From NCBI GenBank assembly GCA_035301025.1, contig DATGUV010000017.1, positions 1 to 8,497 of the forward strand: a stretch of DNA of 8,497 nucleotides, read 5' to 3'. Of the stretch, positions 1-4,686 are shown in pieces. This DNA comes from CALAMD01 sp035301025 (GTDB lineage Bacteria > Bacillota > Bacilli > Bacillales > Amphibacillaceae). A program made the translations under genes and the position numbers. The notes beneath the pieces were generated by a model. That model saw only the letters and a program-made list of their open reading frames with translations, ran no database searches and was not told the DNA's origin. Every line of letters begins with the position of its first letter. Positions within the stretch are counted from its first letter, which is position 1.

Positions 1-1065
1 TGTATCCATGGATAAATTCGTGAACGCGAATGTCGTTACACCTAGCAAGAAGAGTCCACCTCGAGCGAGCCATTTTCCACCAAATTTATCAAAAAGATAC
101 CCAGTAATTGGATTCATCAGTCCCATAATGATAGCGCCGGGTAGGAGTACAAGCCCTGATTTTAATGCGGAGAATCCAATCATATTTTGCATGTATAATG
201 GTAAAATTACGTTCGTACCAATCATCGCTGCGAAGACGACCATTCCAAGGCCTGTCGCCAATGTGAAGATGCCATATTTGAATACCCGGAATTCGAGCAG
301 GGGCTCTTTTAATTTCAATTGTCTTGTAATGAACAGGTAGAGTGATATGACTCCGACCACTATGGCTAAAATGACTTGGCTACTTGACCATCCCATGTCA
401 CCAGCAATACTAAAACCGTATAAAAGGCCGCCAAAACCAATTGTCGATAGGATGACTGATAATATATCTAGCTTGGGTTTTTTCAGTTCTGTCACATTTT
501 TTAATAAAAAGTATGCTGCAATCATGTCGAAAACAGCAATCGGTAATACAACATAAAAAACACTGCGCCATGGAAATTGATCAACAAGCCAGCCTGATAG
601 ACTTGGCCCAATGGCTGGTGCGAATGCGATGACGAGTCCGAATAGTCCCATCGCCGTTCCTCTTCTTTCAACGGGAAAGAGGAGAAATAAAACGGTTTGC
701 ATGAGTGGCATCATTATACCTGCGCCTGACGCTTGTAAAATCCGTCCGACCATTAAAAATGAAAAATTGGGAGCGATGGCGGCGGTAAATGTTCCAAGCG
801 TAAACAATCCCATTGCAGTGAGGAAGAGTTTTCGTGTCGTGAATCGATCGATTAAAAATGCGGTTACGGGGATCATAATTCCGTTAACAAGCATAAATAC
901 GGATTGAAGCCATTGTGCTGTATTCTCGCTTAAATTGAGGTCCTTCATGATCGGTGGGAGCGCCGTGCCGAGAAGGGTTTGATTTAAAATGGTGACGAAA
1001 GCACCTAATAATAAGACCGCAAAAAGCGGGATGTTTTTCTTCCAATTAAATGTTTCTGTATTCAT
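1..1065 (-). CDS. MFS drug efflux transporter, DHA2 (14-TM, EmrB/QacA/LmrB-like) family, C-terminus cut by window edge
   Basis: Integral membrane proton-driven exporter; the family pumps hydrophobic or cationic drugs and similar compounds out of the cell. Translating the minus strand from the ATG at 1065 gives 355 residues open to the left edge, so only the C-terminal TM segments are missing. After a short cytoplasmic start (MNTETFNWKK) the first TM carries the GAFVTILNQTLLGTALP signature typical of LmrB-like proteins. Motif A is at about residues 71-81 (LIDRFTTRKLF). The drug-antiporter motif C lies at about 144-161 (APAIGPSLSGWLVD). A second motif-A-like loop (YLFDKFGGK) is near the cut end. 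An ATG at 1070 is followed at once by a stop in its frame, so 1065 is the start; the ribosome site is weak (AGAAAG/GGGG-rich leader). A TATGAT hexamer at 1123-1118 is a possible -10, but no good -35 is seen. Family is secure; substrate unknown. Confidence 0.93.
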   Translation of the reverse strand, partial: MNTETFNWKKNIPLFAVLLLGAFVTILNQTLLGTALPPIMKDLNLSENTAQWLQSVFMLVNGIMIPVTAFLIDRFTTRKLFLTAMGLFTLGTFTAAIAPNFSFLMVGRILQASGAGIMMPLMQTVLFLLFPVERRGTAMGLFGLVIAFAPAIGPSLSGWLVDQFPWRSVFYVVLPIAVFDMIAAYFLLKNVTELKKPKLDILSVILSTIGFGGLLYGFSIAGDMGWSSSQVILAIVVGVISLYLFITRQLKLKEPLLEFRVFKYGIFTLATGLGMVVFAAMIGTNVILPLYMQNMIGFSALKSGLVLLPGAIIMGLMNPITGYLFDKFGGKWLARGGLFLLGVTTFAFTNLSMDT

Positions 1066-1420
1066 GACATACCAACTTTCTACCCCGTAGAGTTAATTCA
1101 ACCTACTAAACAATGCTATCATACTGGGAAAACGAAGAACAATTATAAGAATCAGTAAATTCTTTTTTTTCGTGTGATTGCCTTAGAAGTGTCGGTGTTT
1201 TTGAGGTGGATGTCGAGTGTGAAAATGTTGATGTTACAGTGTTTCGGAAATGGTGAAAAGTACCCCCTAATCTCAATGGGGCAGGTCAGTCTTGCTTTGT
1301 TAAATGATTTCTTGCTGTAACTGAAACTATTTTAGATTGCTTGAGAAACATTAACTTGGAAAGTCGGATTACTTAAAAGAAATCTGTGCTGAGTTGATAA
1401 GCACTAAATTACGGATGACG

Positions 1421-1580
1421 GAATATAGAGCATTGACGAAAGGTTATAGAACCGGATGAAGGGCTATAGAATGAGATGAAGGCGCATAGACCGAGACAAA
1501 GGCGCATAGACCGGGACGAAGGCGCATAGACCGAGACGAAGGCGCATAGACCGCGAAAAATGCGCGTGGAACTAGTCGCT
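1421..1580. repeat. 20-bp tandem repeat array 1 (about 7-8 units)
   Basis: Units start every 20 bp at 1421, 1441, 1461, 1481, 1501, 1521, 1541 and 1561. The four central units (1481-1560) are nearly identical with consensus GGCGCATAGACCGAGACGAA. The units at 1441 and 1461 are diverged but keep the ATAGA core. The first and last (1421, 1561) are badly decayed. The same family recurs in the same orientation at 4371-4572. There is no spacer between units, so this is not a CRISPR array. Function unknown. Confidence 0.92.
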
Positions 1581-1784
1581 GCCGCAATCATTTCATGTCG
1601 ATGGGATCGTTGTTTAATAGCCGTAGTTATATGAGGAGTGTGGGTTGTGTAGGATTCGACCTGGATTCATAGATTCGATGATTTTCTTGAACGATTTTTC
1701 CACTGGTACTCCGACTTTACCGTTTCCCCAAATACACTACTCCGCGATTACCTGCCAAACAAAAAAATTCCCTGGTAGAAAAGA

Positions 1785-1990
1785 TGACGATGAATTGAGC
1801 TGGTTTTTAGAGTTCAAATAATCTTCATAATGCGGGTGACGATGAATTGAGCTGATTCTTCGAGGGCAAATGATCTTCATAATGCGGATGACGATTAATT
1901 GATCAGCTTTTTCGAAAGCAAATCATCATCATAAGGTGGTTGACGCAATTGACCCATATTCTCACACCAAAATGATCTTCATAACTTAAA
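1785..1990. repeat. 52-bp tandem repeat array (four copies)
   Basis: Copies begin with TGACG at 1785, 1837, 1889 and 1941, exactly 52 bp apart. Copies 1 and 2 share TGACGATGAATTGAGCTG at the front and ATCTTCATAATGCGG at the back; copy 3 is more diverged (TGACGATTAATTGATCAG). Copy 4 is the most decayed and about 2 bp shorter internally, but keeps TGATCTTCATAA. The middle of the unit varies more than its ends. It shares no sequence with the 20-bp array. It ends about 95 bp upstream of cwlJ. Confidence 0.88.
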
Positions 1991-2058
1991 TAAAAGGCAA
2001 AAAGAAAAGGTTACCCCTTCTAAATTCTCATTTATCTATCAACATTCTAATTATTTTA

Positions 2059-2078
2059 CATATAATTTTTAAGAGGTG
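2059..2078 (+). promoter_or_regulatory. Candidate -10 element and ribosome binding site of cwlJ
   Basis: The ribosome site AAGAGGTG (2071-2078) sits 7 bases before the ATG at 2086 and fixes that start. Just upstream is CATATAAT (2059-2066), which fits the CATA-type -10 of the mother-cell sporulation sigma factors SigE/SigK and also contains a SigA-like TATAAT. No convincing -35 for either class is visible at the right distance, and the element is close to the ribosome site, so the promoter call is tentative. B. subtilis cwlJ is known to be SigE-dependent. Confidence 0.35.
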
Positions 2079-2085
2079 ATTAAAT

Positions 2086-2526
2086 ATGGCGAGGGTACCT
2101 TATACCGAGAAGGACGTGGAATTAGTAGCCCGGATGATGAGAGCGGAGGCAGAGGGTGAAGGAAAGTTAGGGGAATTGATGGTTGGTAATGTTATTGTGA
2201 ATCGGCTGGTGGCTGATTGTTTGGATTTTAATGATTTACGGTCGATATCGGATGTCATTTTTCAAATACAAGGAGGAAATTATTCTTTTGAAGCGGTTCA
2301 GAAGGGGAATGTTTTTTACAATCGAGCGAGGGAAGTGGAAAAAAGGTTAGCGCGGGATGTCTTAGAAAGGTGGAGGCAGCATCCTTCTAGTTATGCACTG
2401 TGGTATTTTAATCCGTATGCACCGTGCCCTCCTTCATGGTATGATCAGCCGTTTACGGGACAATATAAGTTACATTGCTTTTACGAACCGGCACCAAATA
2501 CATGTGAAAGTGTTTATATGAGATAG
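2086..2526 (+). CDS. cwlJ: Spore cortex-lytic cell wall hydrolase CwlJ
   Basis: CwlJ degrades the peptidoglycan of the spore cortex during germination, recognising muramic-delta-lactam, and responds to Ca-dipicolinate. It is made in the mother cell and sits in the spore coat. The 146-residue product is one Hydrolase_2 (SleB/CwlJ) domain with no signal peptide, no TM segment and no N-terminal peptidoglycan-binding domain. That, and a length near B. subtilis CwlJ (about 142), separates it from SleB. Visible family blocks are ARMMRAEAEGEGKLGELMVG (residues 15-34; Glu21 is the likely catalytic acid), NVIVNRL (35-41), SFEAVQKG (67-74) and a C-terminal aromatic block with LWYFNP, PPSWYDQPF and LHCFYEP (105-135). 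The gene stands alone, with its own leader and a terminator after it. In B. subtilis it lies beside gerQ, which CwlJ needs, but gerQ is not in this window. Confidence 0.93.
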   Translation: MARVPYTEKDVELVARMMRAEAEGEGKLGELMVGNVIVNRLVADCLDFNDLRSISDVIFQIQGGNYSFEAVQKGNVFYNRAREVEKRLARDVLERWRQHPSSYALWYFNPYAPCPPSWYDQPFTGQYKLHCFYEPAPNTCESVYMR

Positions 2527-2565
2527 AATTTAGTTTAAAGAATTTTAATTATGTTCGACATAAGC

Positions 2566-2600
2566 GAGTGGAACGCCTGATTGGTGGTTTCCACTCTTTT
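2566..2600 (+). terminator. Rho-independent terminator after cwlJ
   Basis: GAGTGGAA (2566-2573) pairs with TTCCACTC (2589-2596), an 8-bp perfect stem with a 15-base loop, followed by TTTT and a T-rich tail. It starts 40 bases after the cwlJ stop. The loop is longer than usual. Confidence 0.75.
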
Positions 2601-2658
2601 GCTTTGAAAAGGGAGAAAAAATTGTAAAGTATTGTGGCGATTGTTTGGCTAAACAGAA

Positions 2659-2687
2659 TTGCAAGTGAAGCAGACTTATTATATAGT
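2659..2687 (+). promoter_or_regulatory. SigA-type promoter of the small lipoprotein gene
   Basis: TTGCAA (2659-2664), a 17-base spacer and TATAGT (2682-2687) give a good vegetative promoter. Transcription would begin near 2694, leaving a leader of about 60 bases before the ATG at 2754. Confidence 0.6.
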
Positions 2688-2753
2688 GTGCTTTTTTTAT
2701 TTAAAGTGAATATGAATAAATATGAACCTTTTTTTAGGAGTGGGATAGTAGTC

Positions 2754-3119
2754 ATGATAAAAAAGTTTAAAGTAACCATTATACTGCTGGTGTTAAGTTT
2801 AATCTTAGTTGCTTGTGGAGATCCAAAGGTGGGGGACATGTTTATGTTGAAAAGGAATACTTTGGGTGGTATGAATGTCAACTCTATGGAAAATACAATG
2901 AATGAGTTGAAAGCTCTTGAAGAAGTGGGAAATCCAGACTCTATGGAAGAATACGTCGATTTTAATGAGATTCCTAGTTTTAGTGTTGGTACCGTAGTAA
3001 GAGTGATAGAGACTAGGGAGAAAGATCGCATGGTTCAGATTCAAAACGTGTATCCAAAAACAAAAAGTATTATGAAAATGTGGATTGACACTGAAGAATT
3101 AAATAATGCTTTGAAATAG
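2754..3119 (+). CDS. Small predicted lipoprotein of unknown function
   Basis: I do not recognise this 121-residue protein. It has a classic lipoprotein signal: positively charged start (MIKKFK), a hydrophobic stretch of about 13 residues, and the lipobox LVAC with Cys21 as the predicted lipidation site, so it should be anchored on the outer face of the membrane. The mature part (about 100 residues) is hydrophilic. It has a Met-rich acidic segment (about 40-70), then an alternating hydrophobic pattern (SFSVGTVVRVIETREKDRMV) that could form a small beta fold, and a mildly charged tail. The start at 2754 is chosen because the signal peptide begins there; AGGAG (2736-2740) is a rather distant ribosome site (13 bases). 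In-frame ATGs at 2634 and 2712 would put a non-signal extension in front. It is monocistronic, between its own promoter and the 3221-3264 hairpin. Confidence 0.75.
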   Translation: MIKKFKVTIILLVLSLILVACGDPKVGDMFMLKRNTLGGMNVNSMENTMNELKALEEVGNPDSMEEYVDFNEIPSFSVGTVVRVIETREKDRMVQIQNVYPKTKSIMKMWIDTEELNNALK

Positions 3120-3220
3120 CGAGTTCATGTATTTTGGCCGACGTAGAATGTGGAGGAAGGGATATGTAAAGGGCGTTTTGATAGTTGTGAAAAAAGAGTT
3201 GTTATAAGAAAACACCACTG

Positions 3221-3264
3221 AATAAATATCACTTTACACATTTTAAGGTAAGGTGATATTTATT
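3221..3264 (+). terminator. Long AT-rich hairpin: terminator of the lipoprotein gene and/or operator for the nucleoside hydrolase gene
   Basis: AATAAATATCAC (3221-3232) and GTGATATTTATT (3253-3264) are a perfect 12-bp inverted repeat. Pairing continues inward as TTTAC (3233-3237) with GTAAG (3248-3252) through one T-G wobble, for a 17-bp stem around a 10-base loop. The T-rich right arm could end lipoprotein transcription, but there is no long T run after the stem. The right arm also covers the -35 position of the downstream extended -10 promoter, so a DNA operator role is equally possible. Confidence 0.6.
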
Positions 3265-3266
3265 TC

Positions 3267-3275
3267 TGATATGAT
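3267..3275 (+). promoter_or_regulatory. Extended -10 promoter of the nucleoside hydrolase gene
   Basis: TGATATGAT (3267-3275) is TATGAT preceded by the TGn extension. The -35 position (about 3247-3252) falls inside the hairpin and does not resemble TTGACA, which is tolerable for an extended -10 promoter. The ribosome site GGGGGA (about 3300-3304) lies 7 bases before the ATG at 3312. Confidence 0.5.
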
Positions 3276-3311
3276 AGAGTTAATTTAAAAGAAAACAATG
3301 GGGGAACAAGA

Positions 3312-4292
3312 ATGGCAAAAGAAAGACTTATTATGGACGTAGATCCGGGAATTGATGATTCATTGGCGATTTTATTGGCGTTAAAGTCACCTGAAATCAT
3401 CGTTGAAGGAATCACGGTTGTCAGCGGGAATGTTGAACTTCACCAAGCTACAAAAAACGCAATGAAAGCTGTTGACATGTCAGGGGCTTGGGAAACGAAA
3501 GTGTATAAAGGAATGGCATTGCCCCTAGTTAAAGAGTACATCGATGCGACGGATACTCACGGCACTGATGGGATTGGTGAAAATTACTTCCCGGTGCCGA
3601 GTCGAACGCATGAAGAAGAGCACGCGGTCGATTTTATTTTAAATACAGTTAGGAATAATCCAGGTGAGGTCACTCTGTTAGCTTTAGGACCTTTGACGAA
3701 TATTGCAGCAGCGATAGAGAAAGATGTTGAGACGATGAGAAAAGTGAAAAAGCTTGTCCTAATGGGAGGGACAGCAAGGCATCAAGGGAATTGCAGCGCG
3801 GTGGCGGAGTATAATTTCTGGGTTGACCCCCATGCAGCGGAAATATTATTTTCTTCAGGCATCGAGGTCACAATGGTCGGGCTTGATGTGACACATAAAA
3901 TCGTGCTGACACCTAATCTACGTGAGCTTATCAATCAATTCAATAATGAATTATCTCGCTATATATTTAATATTACCCAATTTTACGTTGATTTCCATTG
4001 GCAACAAGAGCGAACCCTAGGCTGTGTTATCAATGATCCATTAGCTGTGGCGATTTTGGTTAATCCGAGCCTCGCTCAAACGAGAGATGCCCATGTTGAT
4101 ATCGTCACGGAAGGCAAAGCAGAGGGCCAATCATTAGTTGACTTTGGTGGTGTCTGGACAGATGGGAAAACCAATGCGAAAGTGTGCATGGATGTCGATG
4201 CCAGGAAATTTTTCGAGTTGTTTTTAGGGCGGCTTTTCCCGGAACATGCGGATGACATTGAGTTGGTGCTGGAGAAGCAGTGCTTTAAGTAG
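3312..4292 (+). CDS. Inosine/uridine-preferring nucleoside hydrolase family protein
   Basis: Family enzymes cleave the N-glycosidic bond of ribonucleosides to free base and ribose in the cytoplasm, a purine/pyrimidine salvage step. The 326-residue length is normal. The N-terminal calcium and ribose site DVDPGIDD (residues 9-16; Asp11, Asp15, Asp16) is intact. Other family blocks are VSGNVELHQATKNA (37-50), HGTDGIGENY (83-92), LALGPLTNIAAAI (123-135), LVLMGGT (148-154), AEYNFWVDPHAAEILF (165-180, with Asn168 of the ribose site) and INDPLAVA (240-247, with calcium ligand Asp242). An oddity is Asn241 before Asp242, where the Crithidia enzyme has the catalytic acid His241. The substrate range is therefore uncertain; purine or pyrimidine ribosides are both possible. 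The gene is monocistronic with a strong ribosome site, and no clear terminator follows it. It has no obvious link to the betaine genes. Confidence 0.9.
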   Translation: MAKERLIMDVDPGIDDSLAILLALKSPEIIVEGITVVSGNVELHQATKNAMKAVDMSGAWETKVYKGMALPLVKEYIDATDTHGTDGIGENYFPVPSRTHEEEHAVDFILNTVRNNPGEVTLLALGPLTNIAAAIEKDVETMRKVKKLVLMGGTARHQGNCSAVAEYNFWVDPHAAEILFSSGIEVTMVGLDVTHKIVLTPNLRELINQFNNELSRYIFNITQFYVDFHWQQERTLGCVINDPLAVAILVNPSLAQTRDAHVDIVTEGKAEGQSLVDFGGVWTDGKTNAKVCMDVDARKFFELFLGRLFPEHADDIELVLEKQCFK

Positions 4293-4370
4293 AGTGGTTG
4301 AGTGTTTGATAAGGAAGATTTTTTCGAGTATCGGTTATTAGGTGTAGTTTATCATGCATACCAGAAAGAC

Positions 4371-4572
4371 AGCGCATAGATCGAAATGACGGCACATAGA
4401 CTCGGCAGGACGGCACATAGACTCGGCAGGACGGCACATAGATCGAAATGACGGCACATAGACGGAAATGAAGGAACATAGACTTGTAGAACGGCACATA
4501 GATCGAAATGAAGGCACATAGACTGGTAGGACGGCACATAGATCGAAATGAAGGCACATAGACCGACATAAT
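4371..4572. repeat. 20-bp tandem repeat array 2 (ten units, same family as array 1)
   Basis: Ten head-to-tail units start at 4371, 4391, 4412, 4433, 4453, 4473, 4493, 4513, 4533 and 4553. All are 20 bp except units 2 and 3, which are 21 bp. The invariant part is GGCACATAGA (GGAACATAGA once, AGCGCATAGA in the first). The second half falls into two classes: TCGAAATGAA/C and CTGGTAGGAC or CTCGGCAGGAC. The array lies in the gap between the converging nucleoside hydrolase and betA genes. Because 20 is not a multiple of 3 and the minus strand of the unit lacks stops, all three minus frames are open here; those frames are not genes. Confidence 0.94.
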
Positions 4573-4650
4573 GCCATCTAATCAATTGCTTCATTTTAAC
4601 CTTCAAAAAAGTAATTCAAGTAAAACAAATGTAGTTTTGAAGAATGCGGG

Positions 4651-4677
4651 GGAAAACTGGGACAGAGAACCTGTCCC
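4651..4677 (-). terminator. Terminator of betA, with REP-like palindrome character
   Basis: Read on the minus strand just past the betA stop, GGGACAG-GTTCT-CTGTCCC (4677-4659) forms a 7-bp perfect, GC-rich stem with a 5-base loop, followed by AGTTTTCC. A further GGGAC lies outside the stem (GTCCC at 4681-4685), so an alternative pairing with TGGGAC (4658-4663) is possible. From memory, GGGGACAG/CTGTCCC palindromes with an adjoining GTCCCA recur in Bacillaceae genomes as REP-like elements; I could not verify that here. Confidence 0.65.
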
Positions 4678-4686
4678 CCCGTCCCA

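Larger units (their letters stand above)
1066..2085. other. Long intergenic region with two tandem repeat arrays and no supportable gene
   Basis: This 1-kb gap separates the divergent MFS gene and cwlJ. I find no open frame with both a ribosome site and a recognisable protein. Its contents are the MFS leader (about 1066-1130), a stretch without clear structure (about 1140-1420, with only a small GTGCT/AGCAC hairpin at 1386-1404), the 20-bp array (about 1421-1580), another featureless stretch (about 1590-1780), the 52-bp array (about 1785-1990), and the cwlJ leader. The open frame on the minus strand across 1409-1591 is a by-product of the 20-bp repeat. Confidence 0.7.

Noticed and set aside
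8..907. Three plus-strand open frames (8-340, 347-556, 611-907)
   Set aside because: They are antisense shadows of the MFS transporter gene, which is continuous and carries family motifs on the minus strand.
1421..1580. CRISPR array
   Set aside because: Units are 20 bp head to tail with no unique spacers, and no cas genes are present. The same applies to 4371-4572.
1614..1739. Short minus-strand frame of about 40 codons ending at 1614
   Set aside because: It has soluble protein-like composition (ends in HSSYNYGY) but no start codon, no ribosome site and no recognisable family; a stop precedes it. A pseudogene scrap cannot be excluded.
2697..2753. Riboswitch or T-box in the lipoprotein leader
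   Set aside because: The leader is short, AT-rich and without stable helices or known conserved boxes.
2549..3044. Minus-strand open frames at 2549-3031 and 2805-3044
   Set aside because: They are antisense to the lipoprotein gene, which has a promoter, ribosome site and lipobox; the antisense products look random.
3148..3207. 19-codon frame and an ATG-TAA start-stop after a GGAGGAAGG sequence (3152-3169)
   Set aside because: A good Shine-Dalgarno-like string precedes an immediate stop, and the 19-codon frame starts before it without its own ribosome site. Probably chance.
1066..4686. A new defence, toxin-antitoxin or mobile system
   Set aside because: No transposase, recombinase, nuclease, toxin-antitoxin pair, integrase site or target duplication is visible; the genes here are ordinary chromosomal ones separated by repeats.
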